A DNA stretch of 13,066 bases from an uncultured Eubacteriales bacterium (GTDB taxonomy: Bacteria; Bacillota; Clostridia; Lachnospirales; Lachnospiraceae). A program made the translations under genes and the position numbers. Under the pieces are notes generated by a model. The model had not been told where the DNA came from, did not search any database, and saw nothing but the letters and a program-made list of their open reading frames with translations. This document shows, one piece after another, positions 1-8,449 of this stretch. Location of the stretch: positions 1-13,066 of the forward strand of contig CASFUI010000112.1 in NCBI GenBank assembly GCA_949297565.1, read 5' to 3'. Position 1 is the first letter of the stretch. Each line of letters starts with the position of its first letter.

Positions 1-759
1 AAGCGATGTGTCAGACTCAATTCCTTTGCTTGTAATAGTTACAATCTCGCCCGGAAGCACATCTCTTACAAATTCAGCGCCAACAGTATCAAGCGCGCAT
101 GTCTCTGATGAAAGAAAATATGCGTTATCTCTCTTTCCGATACAAAGCGGCTTAAATCCGAACGGATCTCTTGCGCCTATAAGCTTTCTCGGACTCATAA
201 CAATAAGAGAATACGCTCCTTTAATTTTAATCATAGCATTTTTGACAGCTTCCTCAACAGTTCCAACCTTTAGTCTCTCTCTTGCAATAAGATATGCTAT
301 GACCTCAGAGTCAATAGTTGTCTGGAAAATCGCGCCTGTATAAGACAGCTCCTGACGCAGTTCAACCGCATTGAGCAGATTTCCGTTATGCGCCATTCCG
401 AGCGTTCCTTTAACATAGTTAAGAACAAGCGGCTGTGCATTCTCGCGAATGCTGCCTCCCGCTGTCGAATAACGAACATGCCCGACCCCGATATTTCCCT
501 TTAACTTTTCAAGATTTTCAGGGTCAAACACTTCATTTACCAGCCCCATATCCTTATAGGACAGCACCTTGCCCTTAGGTCCCTGGGTATCACTCACGGC
601 AATGCCGCAGCTCTCCTGCCCTCTGTGCTGAAGCGCAAATAAACCATAATATATAGTAGACGCCACATCATGACCGTCAAAATCATACACGCCAAAGACC
701 CCGCACTCTTCATGCAGTCCGTCATCTTCAACATTTCTTGTCAGATTATTGTTATTCAT
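1..759 (-). CDS. purF: Amidophosphoribosyltransferase, N-terminal part (partial)
   Basis: This gene encodes the first committed enzyme of purine synthesis, which uses glutamine and PRPP to make phosphoribosylamine in the cytoplasm. Only the first 253 residues are present; the 3' end leaves the window at base 1. The ATG at 757-759 follows a GGAG ribosome site. The visible part is the Ntn-type glutamine amidotransferase domain. The motif EECGVFG places the catalytic Cys at residue 19, which implies an 18-residue propeptide removed on maturation. LQHRGQES, GHVRYSTAG, AHNGN and the GARDPFGFKPL motif follow in the usual order. The phosphoribosyltransferase domain and any iron-sulfur ligands lie outside the window. 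It sits 43 bases after purC with no terminator between, so the two are probably co-transcribed. Confidence 0.96.
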   Translation of the reverse strand, partial: MNNNNLTRNVEDDGLHEECGVFGVYDFDGHDVASTIYYGLFALQHRGQESCGIAVSDTQGPKGKVLSYKDMGLVNEVFDPENLEKLKGNIGVGHVRYSTAGGSIRENAQPLVLNYVKGTLGMAHNGNLLNAVELRQELSYTGAIFQTTIDSEVIAYLIARERLKVGTVEEAVKNAMIKIKGAYSLIVMSPRKLIGARDPFGFKPLCIGKRDNAYFLSSETCALDTVGAEFVRDVLPGEIVTITSKGIESDTSL

Positions 760-802
760 TTACATCTCCAAATTATATAATTTCTAAATTCAATCAGTTA
801 AT

Positions 803-1678
803 TTATTTAGAAAAAGGTGTTCCTGTAAGCAGCTCATATGCTTCCTTATACTTGTCAACAGTCTTTGCAACTACCTCCTCAGGAAGCAGCAAATCATTAT
901 CAGGATTTGCCTTAAGCCAGTCTCTCACAAACTGCTTGTCAAACGAAGGCTGTCCCTGACCAGGCTTGTATCCCTCCAATGGCCAAAATCTTGAGCTGTC
1001 AGGTGTGAGCATCTCATCACCGATAACTACATTATCATTTTCATCAAGGCCAAACTCAAACTTTGTATCAGCTATAATAATTCCCTTGCTGAGCGCATAC
1101 TCTGCACACTTCTTGTAAAGTTCTATTGTGCAGTCCTTAATCTTTGTAGCATAATACTCGCCCTTTCCAGGATAAACCTTTTCAAGCACCTCTATACTTT
1201 TCTCAAAAGAAATATTTTCGTCATGGTCACCTATTTCCGCTTTAGTGCTAGGAGTATAAATAGGCTCAGGCAGCTTATCTGACTCAACAAGACCTTCCGG
1301 GAGCTTAATTCCGCATACAGTGCCGTTCTCCTTATAGCTTGCCCAGCCGCTTCCTGTTATATAACCTCTTACGATACATTCAATAGGAAGCATCTTGAGC
1401 TTCTTGCACATCATGCTTCTGCCCTTATATTCATCATTGCGGAAAAACTCCGGCATATCATTTACATCCACGGAAATCATATGATTAGGTACAATATCCT
1501 TTGTAAAATCAAACCAGAACTTAGACATCTGTGTAAGAATTGCACCCTTGTCAGTAATCTTATTTTTAAGAATATTGTCAAATGCAGAAATACGATCTGT
1601 GGCAACCATAATTAAGCTGTCGCCGTTATCGTATACCTCTCTTACTTTTCCTTCATAAAGCAGTTTCAAGTTTTCCAT
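803..1678 (-). CDS. purC: SAICAR synthase (phosphoribosylaminoimidazole-succinocarboxamide synthase)
   Basis: PurC joins aspartate to CAIR with ATP to give SAICAR in purine biosynthesis. The protein has 291 residues, in the longer size class of the family. Visible family motifs are the N-terminal LYEGKVREVY with a Gly-rich ATP-contact segment, PIECIVRGYITGSGW near 98-112, IIADTKFEFG near 201-210 and GDEMLTPDSSRFWP near 220-233. The reading frame is open up to an ATG at 1735, but the start at 1676-1678 is preferred: it has GGAGG at 1685-1689, six bases away, and the protein then begins exactly where the family begins. A promoter lies about 110 bases upstream, and purF follows. No classical purine riboswitch fold or PurBox was recognised in the leader, so its control is not evident. 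Confidence 0.97.
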   Translation of the reverse strand: MENLKLLYEGKVREVYDNGDSLIMVATDRISAFDNILKNKITDKGAILTQMSKFWFDFTKDIVPNHMISVDVNDMPEFFRNDEYKGRSMMCKKLKMLPIECIVRGYITGSGWASYKENGTVCGIKLPEGLVESDKLPEPIYTPSTKAEIGDHDENISFEKSIEVLEKVYPGKGEYYATKIKDCTIELYKKCAEYALSKGIIIADTKFEFGLDENDNVVIGDEMLTPDSSRFWPLEGYKPGQGQPSFDKQFVRDWLKANPDNDLLLPEEVVAKTVDKYKEAYELLTGTPFSK

Positions 1679-1788
1679 TATAATCCTCCGTTTCTGTACA
1701 TGCCTTGTCCTACTATAAATTATTAAAGGACACATGGCGTTTTCCGTTAAAATTTTTAATTAAAAATTATTTCACAAAATACAGACAG

Positions 1789-1817
1789 ATTATATAACAA
1801 ATATACTCCAAAATCAA
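1789..1817 (-). promoter_or_regulatory. Sigma-A type promoter for purC-purF
   Basis: Read on the minus strand, a -35 box TTGATT (1812-1817) and a perfect -10 box TATAAT (1789-1794) are separated by exactly 17 bases. Transcription should start near 1782, giving a leader of about 104 bases before the purC ATG. The leader contains an AT-rich palindrome (TTTTTAATTAAAAA type) near 1750-1770. The promoter lies downstream of the GH28 terminator, as expected for a separate unit. Confidence 0.75.
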
Positions 1818-1888
1818 TATGATTTTACCCGGGCAATGTAGCGCAATACTTATGCTATCAGTAATTACAGAAAACCTGTAAGAACATT

Positions 1889-1930
1889 AAAAACCAACAA
1901 ATGGCTTAAATAAGTCATCTGTTGGTTTTT
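1889..1930 (-). terminator. Intrinsic terminator after the GH28 gene
   Basis: The arms AAAAACCAACA and TGTTGGTTTTT (outer positions 1889-1899 and 1920-1930) enclose further pairs with one mismatch and a short loop around 1908-1911. In the minus direction the stem ends in a run of T, so it can act as a Rho-independent terminator 14 bases past the GH28 stop codon. The A-run on the other arm makes it potentially bidirectional. Confidence 0.8.
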
Positions 1931-1943
1931 ATAATCTTTGCGC

Positions 1944-3320
1944 TTAACCCTTTACCACATCTACATTTTCAATGCGTATATTTTCACCCGAAACCACATT
2001 CTCATTTTTTGCCGTAAACACAGAATTTTTAATTGTAATATCTGAAATTGTCTCCGGGCGGCCGTTTATAGGCTCAAGCTTTATAGCCGTCTCACATCCT
2101 GAACAGGCAATATTCTCAATATTAATATTTTTAAAATACGGAACGTCGCTCTCGTCAACCTGCTGTATTTTCTCATTTTTATCAAGAGAATTGAGCACAT
2201 AGCTCATTGTCATTATGACAGCCTCCGCCTTTATGTTTACCATATTAATGCCACGCACCGTTATATCCTCAACTACTCCGCCGCGCCCCATAGCGCTTTT
2301 TATGCGGACACCCACATCGGTACCCGTAAACGTACAGTTTTCAACAAGAATATTCTTAACACCGCGCGACATCTCGCTTCCGATAACAAAACCGCCGTGT
2401 CCCTCATTGACCAGACAATCATGAATATACAGGTTTTCGCACGGGTCAACAAAAGTTCTGGCCTCGGCATTTTTGCCTGATTTAATACATATTGCATCGT
2501 CCCCGGTCTCAAAGGTGCTGTCGTAAATCTCGACATTGTGGCATGACTCCACATCAATTCCGTCGCCGTTCTGCGCGTGATAAGGATTGCTTATCTTTAC
2601 ATTTCTTACAGTAAGATTTTTACAGAAAATAGGATGTATATTCCATGCGGGAGAATTCATAAATGTAGCGTTCTCCAACAGAATATTTGTGCAGTTCTTA
2701 AGCTCAACCATAACAGGTCTGTAAAAATCATAGAAATCCTCAGCCTGCTTCAGCACCTCCTGCTGATTTCCCTGAATATTATTTTTGTTGCCAAGATATG
2801 CGCTCTCTGTCGGAAGCCATATTCCGCCCTCCTTAGTGTCTATAACATAACTGCTTTTCTCAAGCAGCGCTTTCCACTGTCTTGCAGTCAGCTTAAATTC
2901 CTTTACCGGACGCCATAAATCGCCGCTTCCGTCAATCACTCCATAGCCGCTTATGGCAATATCAGAGGCTCCCTCTGCAGATACCGGAGAGACTGCACGA
3001 ATACACTCCTGCCCTTCATAGTTTGTTATAACAAGAGGATAGTCCTCCATATTTTTTGTGAATTTGAGCACCGCGCCTCGCTCAAGATAAAGACGCACTC
3101 CCGACAGAAGCTTTATCGGAGCGCTCATCCATATTCCTGACGGTATTACAACTGTTCCGCCGCCCTGATTTGACATTCCCTCTATCGCTCCGTTGATAGC
3201 TTTCGCATTTGTCCGCCCTGTGTCATCGTCAAACACATTTTTCACAGCGCCGTACTCTGTAATAATAACCTTTCTGTCCGGGAATTCCGGAACAACAACC
3301 TTAAAATTTTCTTTTATCAT
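1944..3320 (-). CDS. GH28 family glycosidase, intracellular (polygalacturonase-like)
   Basis: This 458-residue protein belongs to glycoside hydrolase family 28, enzymes that cleave galacturonic-acid linkages in pectin by inversion. A parallel beta-helix is indicated by the many short NITIENC-like coils. The catalytic signatures are in order: NGDGID at 251-256 (Asp253), GDD at 273-275, GHG at 307-309 and RIK at 339-341. An N-terminal pectate-lyase-like GTVVIPSG segment is near 55-62. There is no signal peptide, so it should act inside the cell, probably on imported oligogalacturonides; the exact substrate is not readable from sequence. The frame is open for 17 more codons upstream, but the ATG at 3318-3320 has GGAGA at 3325-3329 and begins the conserved part. 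It lies 86 bases after gatB with a likely promoter of its own, and has no transporter or pectinolytic neighbours here. Confidence 0.9.
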   Translation of the reverse strand: MIKENFKVVVPEFPDRKVIITEYGAVKNVFDDDTGRTNAKAINGAIEGMSNQGGGTVVIPSGIWMSAPIKLLSGVRLYLERGAVLKFTKNMEDYPLVITNYEGQECIRAVSPVSAEGASDIAISGYGVIDGSGDLWRPVKEFKLTARQWKALLEKSSYVIDTKEGGIWLPTESAYLGNKNNIQGNQQEVLKQAEDFYDFYRPVMVELKNCTNILLENATFMNSPAWNIHPIFCKNLTVRNVKISNPYHAQNGDGIDVESCHNVEIYDSTFETGDDAICIKSGKNAEARTFVDPCENLYIHDCLVNEGHGGFVIGSEMSRGVKNILVENCTFTGTDVGVRIKSAMGRGGVVEDITVRGINMVNIKAEAVIMTMSYVLNSLDKNEKIQQVDESDVPYFKNINIENIACSGCETAIKLEPINGRPETISDITIKNSVFTAKNENVVSGENIRIENVDVVKG

Positions 3321-3350
3321 AGAATCTCCATTCCGCCGTTCCTGCCTTGT

Positions 3351-3392
3351 CGCACAAAGCCGGGCTGCCAAGCAGTCCGGCTTAAATGTGCG
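3351..3392 (-). other. Long hairpin in the GH28 leader
   Basis: Nested inverted repeats: CGCACA (3351-3356) with TGTGCG (3387-3392), GCCGG (3359-3363) with CCGGC (3377-3381), and CTG (3365-3367) with CAG (3373-3375), closing on a five-base loop. No T-run follows on the minus strand, so it is not a standard terminator for gatB. It would sit near the 5' end of a GH28 mRNA started at the proposed promoter, where it could stabilise the message or regulate it. Confidence 0.6.
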
Positions 3393-3405
3393 AGCCGGTA
3401 AGTCA

Positions 3406-3414
3406 ATTATAACA
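3406..3414 (-). promoter_or_regulatory. Extended -10 promoter candidate for the GH28 gene
   Basis: The minus strand reads TGTTATAAT, a full extended -10 element, overlapping the gatB stop codon. There is no good -35 box at the standard distance, which extended -10 promoters can tolerate. Transcription would start near 3399, just before the leader hairpin, about 80 bases from the GH28 start. Confidence 0.4.
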
Positions 3415-4840
3415 GCTCTTTTAAAATTTTATTTACAAGTCCCGGATTAGCCTTTCCTTTCATCGCCTTCATTGTCTGTCCCACCAGGAAACCGATTGCC
3501 TTATCCTTACCGTTTCTGTAATCCGCTACGGACTGAGGGTTGTCTGCTATTACCTTTTCCACGACTGCACGCAGTTCTCCCTCATCGCTGACCTGTGCAA
3601 GCCCCTTTTCCTTTACATAGCTTTCAGGGTCAACGTCCTCATCAAATATAACCGCAAATATATCCTTTGCCACCGAGCCGTTGATAGTTCCGGCTTCGAC
3701 GAGCTTGATAAGCTTAGCGAGATTTTCAGGGGAAAATGTAATATCCTCAGGCTCCATTTCCTTTTCCTTTAAAATCCTCATTGTCTCACCGAGAATCCAG
3801 TTGGAAACCTTTTTAGGCTGATTGCAGAGCGCCGTAGTAGCCTCAAAAATATCAGCCAGCTTTTTCGAATCCGTAATGATATTAATGTCATATTCAGGAA
3901 TGCCGAATTCCTCGCTGTAACGCTTCATTTTTTCCGTCTTAAACTCAGGCTGACGGCTTCTTATCTCATCAAGCCACTCATCGCTTATATTAAGAGGAAC
4001 AAGGTCAGGATCAGGAAAATATCTGTAATCCTGAGCGTCCTCCTTTGAACGCATAGCGTAGGAATATGCCTTGTTGTCATCCCAGCGTCTCGTCTCCTGA
4101 ATTACAGGCTCGCCTGACTCTATCAAATCAATCTGCCTGTCTCTTTCCGCCTCTATTGCTCTCGCAATGGCAGAAAATGAGTTGAGATTTTTTGTCTCCG
4201 TCCTTGTTCCGAACTCACTGCTTCCGACCTCTCTCACCGAAAGATTTACGTCAGCTCTCATTGAGCCCTCCTGAAGCTTGCAGTCAGACGCACCCAGATA
4301 CTGGATTATAAGCCTCAGCTTTTCAAGATATGCTATAACCTCCTCAGCGCTTCTCATATCAGGCTCAGACACTATCTCTATAAGAGGCACTCCCGAACGG
4401 TTAAAATCAACATATGATACGTCTTCCCAGTCGTCATGAATAAGCTTTCCCGCGTCCTCCTCCATATGGATTTCGTGTATTCTCACAGACTTAGTCGTAC
4501 CGTCCGCAAGCTCAATGTCAACATGACCGTTGCGGCAGATAGGAAGATAAAGCTGTGAAATCTGATAGTTTTGAGGATTATCCGGATAAAAATAATTTTT
4601 TCTGTCAAACTTACAGTGCTTTGTTATTTCACAGTTAGTCGCAAGTCCCACAGCGGCCGCATACTCCACAACCTGCTTGTTTAAAACCGGAAGTGAGCCA
4701 GGCATACCTGTGCAGACAGGACATGTATGTGTATTCGGTGCGCCTCCGAAAGCTGTCGAACAGCCGCAGAAAATTTTTGTCTTGGTTGCAAGCTCCACAT
4801 GTACCTCAAGACCGATAACTGTTTCGTATTGTTTTGCCAT
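3407..4840 (-). CDS. gatB: Asp-tRNA(Asn)/Glu-tRNA(Gln) amidotransferase subunit B
   Basis: GatB is the tRNA-binding and kinase subunit of GatCAB. It phosphorylates the side chain of mischarged Asp or Glu, which is then amidated with ammonia from GatA. The protein has 477 residues, the normal length. The N-terminal catalytic cradle starts with YETVIGLEVHVEL and has the Cys cluster C25, C27, C40, C43 (FCGC and CPVC), followed by GMPGSLPVLN. RKNYFYPDNPQNYQISQ and EDAGK are further family blocks. The C-terminal tail, including ADYRNGKDKAIGFLVGQTMK, is the YqeY-like tRNA-binding domain. The ATG at 4838-4840 follows AAGGAGG, which overlaps the gatA stop codon; the gap is 14 bases. It is the last gene of the aspS-gatC-gatA-gatB operon. 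Confidence 0.97.
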   Translation of the reverse strand: MAKQYETVIGLEVHVELATKTKIFCGCSTAFGGAPNTHTCPVCTGMPGSLPVLNKQVVEYAAAVGLATNCEITKHCKFDRKNYFYPDNPQNYQISQLYLPICRNGHVDIELADGTTKSVRIHEIHMEEDAGKLIHDDWEDVSYVDFNRSGVPLIEIVSEPDMRSAEEVIAYLEKLRLIIQYLGASDCKLQEGSMRADVNLSVREVGSSEFGTRTETKNLNSFSAIARAIEAERDRQIDLIESGEPVIQETRRWDDNKAYSYAMRSKEDAQDYRYFPDPDLVPLNISDEWLDEIRSRQPEFKTEKMKRYSEEFGIPEYDINIITDSKKLADIFEATTALCNQPKKVSNWILGETMRILKEKEMEPEDITFSPENLAKLIKLVEAGTINGSVAKDIFAVIFDEDVDPESYVKEKGLAQVSDEGELRAVVEKVIADNPQSVADYRNGKDKAIGFLVGQTMKAMKGKANPGLVNKILKELL

Positions 4841-4854
4841 ATGTCCGGTCCTCC

Positions 4855-6300
4855 TTACTCAAATTTGCCGCGCGCCTGTTCATAGGTGTAGGCAGTCTGA
4901 ATTAACTTTTTCTCATTAAAGCAGTCGCCAATCAGCTGAACACCAATAGGCAGACCATTTTCATCTTTTCCGCACGGAACACTCATTCCCGGAAGTCCTG
5001 CAAGATTTACGGAAATAGTATAAATATCTCCGAGATACATCTTTATCGGGTCTGCAAGAGACGCGCCAAGTTTAGGCGCCGTTGTCGGCGCAACAGGTCC
5101 CAAAATTACGTCATATTTTGAAAACGCCTCGTCAAACGCCTTCTTAATCATCGCCTTTACACGCAGCGCCTTAAGATAATAAGCGTCGTAATAGCCCGAG
5201 CTTAAAACGAACGAGCCGAGCATAATTCTGCGCTTAACCTCCGCTCCGAAGCCTTCGGAACGCGTCTTTTTATACATGCTGTGAAGCCCATCGTAATCCT
5301 TTGCGCGGTATCCGTACTTAACTCCGTCAAATCTTTCAAGATTAGAGCTTGCCTCCGCCGCCGCAATAGTGTAATAGGCAGGAATGGCATATTCTACAAG
5401 ACTCAAGTCAAACTCCTCCACAACTGCGCCCTTTGACCTTAAAACCTCCGCAGCGTCCAGAACAGCTTTTTTTACCTGCGGGTCAAGACCATCTCCGAAA
5501 TAATCTCTCGGAATACCGATACGCATTCCTGTCACATCATTTACAAGCGCAGAAGTAAAATCTGTATCCTTTCTCTCAACCGATGTAGAATCCTTAGGGT
5601 CGTGCCCTGCTATAACCTCCATTATCACGGCGCAGTCTGTTACATCCTTGCAAAGAGGTCCAATCTGATCAAGTGATGAGCCGTATGCAATAAGACCGTA
5701 ACGCGATACTGTTCCGTAAGTAGGCTTCATCCCTACCACGCCGCAGTAAGAAGCAGGCTGACGAATTGAGCCGCCCGTGTCGGAGCCAAGTGCACAAAAG
5801 CACTCGCCTGCCGCAACAGCCGCAGCAGAGCCGCCGGAAGAGCCACCAGGAACATGCTGCGTATTCCATGGATTTTTTGTGGCCCCGTAAGCTGAAGTCT
5901 CCGTTGTAGAGCCCATCGCGAACTCGTCCATATTTGTCTTTCCTATCATAACAGCGCCCGCCGCTTTAATTCTTTCAACCGCATCGCTCGAAAACTGCGG
6001 AACAAAATTCCCCAATATTTTTGAAGAACATGTTGTAAGAACATCTTTTGTGCACATGTTATCCTTAATCGCAACAGGCACGCCGGCAAGAGGTCCGTCA
6101 AGTTCTCCCGCCTCTATCTTTTTCTGTGCTTCTCTTGCTGCCGAAAGTGCCGCTTCCCTGTCAAACGTAACATAACAGTTAAGCTCTTTTTCTTTGCTGT
6201 CTATGTTTGCGATAACCGCCTCCATAGCCTCCACCGCAGTAGTTTTACCCGCCTTAATCTGTCCGGCAAGCTCTGCCGCTGTCAAATCCAACAATCCCAT
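4855..6300 (-). CDS. gatA: Asp-tRNA(Asn)/Glu-tRNA(Gln) amidotransferase subunit A
   Basis: GatA is the glutaminase of GatCAB and channels ammonia to GatB. It has 481 residues and belongs to the amidase-signature family. The Ser-cis-Ser-Lys triad is present: Lys79 in GVPVAIKD, Ser154 in PGGSSGGS and the nucleophile Ser178 in GSDTGGSIRQP. These positions coincide with those known for the Staphylococcus aureus enzyme. The ATG at 6298-6300 is preceded by AAAGGAG overlapping the gatC stop codon, with a 12-base gap, so translation is probably coupled. The C-terminal NLAGLPGMSVPCG block is typical of the family. Confidence 0.97.
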   Translation of the reverse strand: MGLLDLTAAELAGQIKAGKTTAVEAMEAVIANIDSKEKELNCYVTFDREAALSAAREAQKKIEAGELDGPLAGVPVAIKDNMCTKDVLTTCSSKILGNFVPQFSSDAVERIKAAGAVMIGKTNMDEFAMGSTTETSAYGATKNPWNTQHVPGGSSGGSAAAVAAGECFCALGSDTGGSIRQPASYCGVVGMKPTYGTVSRYGLIAYGSSLDQIGPLCKDVTDCAVIMEVIAGHDPKDSTSVERKDTDFTSALVNDVTGMRIGIPRDYFGDGLDPQVKKAVLDAAEVLRSKGAVVEEFDLSLVEYAIPAYYTIAAAEASSNLERFDGVKYGYRAKDYDGLHSMYKKTRSEGFGAEVKRRIMLGSFVLSSGYYDAYYLKALRVKAMIKKAFDEAFSKYDVILGPVAPTTAPKLGASLADPIKMYLGDIYTISVNLAGLPGMSVPCGKDENGLPIGVQLIGDCFNEKKLIQTAYTYEQARGKFE

Positions 6301-6312
6301 AGCCGCTCCTTT

Positions 6313-6606
6313 CTAGTCAACCGTCTTTGGCACAACAAATGCCGTATCTTTTCTCTCAGGTGCGTTGAAAAGCGTCTGCTCACTCATATCGCCGTTTATA
6401 ACCACATCCTCACGCATGACGTTCTCAACAGGAAACACATGAGACATCGGCTCAACCCCCGTAGTATCAAGCTCATTTAACTGGTCTATATAATCTAACA
6501 TGCTCGCCATATCCTTTTTGGCCTGTTCCTTCTCCTCATCAGAAAGCTCAAGTTTGGCAAGAATTCCGACATAATCAATGGTTGCATCATCAATCACATT
6601 TGCCAT
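6313..6606 (-). CDS. gatC: Asp-tRNA(Asn)/Glu-tRNA(Gln) amidotransferase subunit C
   Basis: GatC is the small subunit that wraps around the GatA-GatB interface and stabilises the complex. The protein has 97 residues. The N-terminal helical part (YVGILAKLELSDEEKEQ) and the later GVEPMSHVFP and MREDVV segments are the standard GatC pattern. The ATG at 6604-6606 follows AAGGAGG. It starts 24 bases after aspS, an order (aspS-gatC-gatA-gatB) that ties the amidotransferase directly to AspRS. Confidence 0.95.
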   Translation of the reverse strand: MANVIDDATIDYVGILAKLELSDEEKEQAKKDMASMLDYIDQLNELDTTGVEPMSHVFPVENVMREDVVINGDMSEQTLFNAPERKDTAFVVPKTVD

Positions 6607-6630
6607 AATTATCCTCCTTTTCCAAAGCGT

Positions 6631-8376
6631 TTAATCACGAACCTTTATATGCACCTCTCTAAGCTGCTGTTCCGTAACCTCATTAGGCGCTCCGCACATC
6701 AAATCCTGAGCTGTTCCGCTCATAGGGAACGCAATTACCTCGCGGATATTCTCCTCGTTCGTCAGAAGCATAATCATTCTGTCAATACCAGGAGCCATTC
6801 CGGCGTGAGGAGGCGCTCCGAACTGGAAAGCATTATAGAGAGCGCCAAACTTTTCTTTCAATACCTCTTCATCATATCCGGCTATCTCAAATGCCTTTAC
6901 CATTATCTGCATGTCGTGATTTCTAACAGCGCCCGATGAAAGCTCAACACCGTTGCATACAATGTCATACTGATATGCGAGAATGTCAAGAGGATCCTTT
7001 GTATTTAACGCCTCAAGCCCTCCCTGCGGCATAGAGAACGGATTGTGTGTAAAACCTATCTTCTTTGTCTCCGGGTCCTTCTCAAACATCGGAAAGTCAT
7101 TTATATAACAGAAGCGGTATGCATTTTTCTCGATAAGCCCAAGTTTTTCTCCGAGCTCCGTGCGTATCATTCCCGCATAGTAGGCAGCCCTGTCCTCTTT
7201 GTCCGCCATGAAGAAAATAGTGTCTCCAACCTCAAGTCCCGCGAGTTCAAGAAATTCCTTTTTCATATCATCCGGAATAAACTTATCGATAGGGCCCTTA
7301 TAAGACATATCCTCAAGCACCTCAAGATAACCGAGTCCACCCATACCTATACCTGTAGCAAATTTCAAAAGCTTTTCATGGAAGCCCTTTGACATATCAG
7401 CATGCACCTTTATTGCACGCACCGTCTTTCCGATAAACGGTTTAAATGTGCATCTCTGGAAAAATTCCGTCACATCTATAATTCTTAACGGATTTCTTAA
7501 ATCAGGCTTATCCGTTCCAAACTCCAGCATCGCCTGCTTATAGCTTATAACCGGATACGGCGCCTTTGTAACCTCAAAACCCTCAGGCGCAAACTTTTCA
7601 AAGGTTGCAGAGAGCACTTCTTCACCGACACGGAATACATCCTCCTGTGTAGCAAAGCTCATCTCAAAGTCAAGCTGATAGAATTCACCCGGAGAGCGGT
7701 CTGCTCTTGCGTCCTCATCTCTGAAACACGGAGCCACCTGGAAATATTTATCAAAGCCTGAAACCATCAAAAGCTGTTTGTACTGCTGCGGAGCCTGAGG
7801 CAGCGCATAGAACTTTCCCTTATATTTTCTTGAGGGTACAATATAATCTCTTGCCCCCTCAGGAGATGACGCACACAGAATTGGCGTCTGAATTTCCAAA
7901 AATCCCATTTCTGTCATTTTCTGGCGAAGAAATGAAATTACCTTTGAACGGAAAATAATATTATCCTTTACCTTTTGATTTCTCAAATCGAGATAGCGAT
8001 ATTTAAGACGAACGTCCTCACGCACCTCCTTTGAAGTCATAACCTCAAACGGAAGCGTCTGGTAAACCTGACCGAGCACTGTTATCTTCTTTGCCTCAAG
8101 TTCGATTGTACCTGAAGGAATTTTCGGATTGTAGGTATCCTCATCCCTCTTTTCCATAATTCCCTCAACGCTAATGCAGTCCTCCTTCTTAATTCCCTTT
8201 AAGAGTTCTGCGTCTCTTATTACAATCTGAAGCACGCCGTACATATCTCTCAAATCAATAAAAGATACTCCGCCGTGGTCACGGATATTTTCAACCCAGC
8301 CCGCTACTCTCAGACTGCTGTCAATATCCTGCTCACTGACCTGATTTAAAGTTCTGTCTCTGTAAATGTTTGACAT
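6631..8376 (-). CDS. aspS: Aspartyl-tRNA synthetase, probably non-discriminating (Asp/Asn)
   Basis: This class II synthetase attaches Asp to tRNA-Asp and, if relaxed, also to tRNA-Asn for later amidation by GatCAB. It has 581 residues, the bacterial type. An N-terminal OB-fold anticodon domain covers about 1-105. Motif 2 is FRDEDARADR at 218-227, a bacterial GAD insertion domain spans roughly 290-415, and motif 3 lies at about 520-538 (GIDRM). In the anticodon-binding loop the sequence is IRDHGG with His34, where discriminating E. coli AspRS has Leu30; His here is associated with relaxed recognition. The ATG at 8374-8376 has AGGAG upstream. The gene is first in an operon with gatCAB and is preceded by a T-box leader. 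Confidence 0.96.
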   Translation of the reverse strand: MSNIYRDRTLNQVSEQDIDSSLRVAGWVENIRDHGGVSFIDLRDMYGVLQIVIRDAELLKGIKKEDCISVEGIMEKRDEDTYNPKIPSGTIELEAKKITVLGQVYQTLPFEVMTSKEVREDVRLKYRYLDLRNQKVKDNIIFRSKVISFLRQKMTEMGFLEIQTPILCASSPEGARDYIVPSRKYKGKFYALPQAPQQYKQLLMVSGFDKYFQVAPCFRDEDARADRSPGEFYQLDFEMSFATQEDVFRVGEEVLSATFEKFAPEGFEVTKAPYPVISYKQAMLEFGTDKPDLRNPLRIIDVTEFFQRCTFKPFIGKTVRAIKVHADMSKGFHEKLLKFATGIGMGGLGYLEVLEDMSYKGPIDKFIPDDMKKEFLELAGLEVGDTIFFMADKEDRAAYYAGMIRTELGEKLGLIEKNAYRFCYINDFPMFEKDPETKKIGFTHNPFSMPQGGLEALNTKDPLDILAYQYDIVCNGVELSSGAVRNHDMQIMVKAFEIAGYDEEVLKEKFGALYNAFQFGAPPHAGMAPGIDRMIMLLTNEENIREVIAFPMSGTAQDLMCGAPNEVTEQQLREVHIKVRD

Positions 8377-8408
8377 TCGTAATCTCCTTTCTTAGCTGCC
8401 TCACGGCT

Positions 8409-8449
8409 CTTATTTTTGCAGAAAATATTTTAAAAGACTTATTTTTGCA
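8409..8449 (-). repeat. Pair of 12-base direct repeats between T-box terminator and aspS
   Basis: CTTATTTTTGCA occurs at 8409-8420 and again at 8438-8449, a 29-base offset, on the plus strand. On the transcript this is TGCAAAAATAAG twice, just after the T-box terminator and before the aspS ribosome site. The second copy overlaps the terminator's U-tract. No function is evident. Confidence 0.5.

Noticed and set aside
766..795. Internal promoter ahead of purF (TTAACT-18-TATAAT on the minus strand).
   Set aside because: The predicted start site would fall on or after the purF ribosome site, leaving no usable leader; co-transcription with purC is simpler.
1679..1782. Purine riboswitch or PurBox in the purC leader.
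   Set aside because: I could not find the conserved loop sequences or three-way junction, nor a CGAA-type box; only an AT-rich palindrome is present.
1865..1881. Small hairpin TTACAG/CTGTAA beside the GH28 terminator.
   Set aside because: It has six weak pairs and no T-run; it is probably chance next to the much better terminator at 1889-1930.
3351..3392. Terminator of the aspS-gatCAB operon.
   Set aside because: The hairpin is strong, but no T-run follows on the minus strand, so intrinsic termination is not supported.
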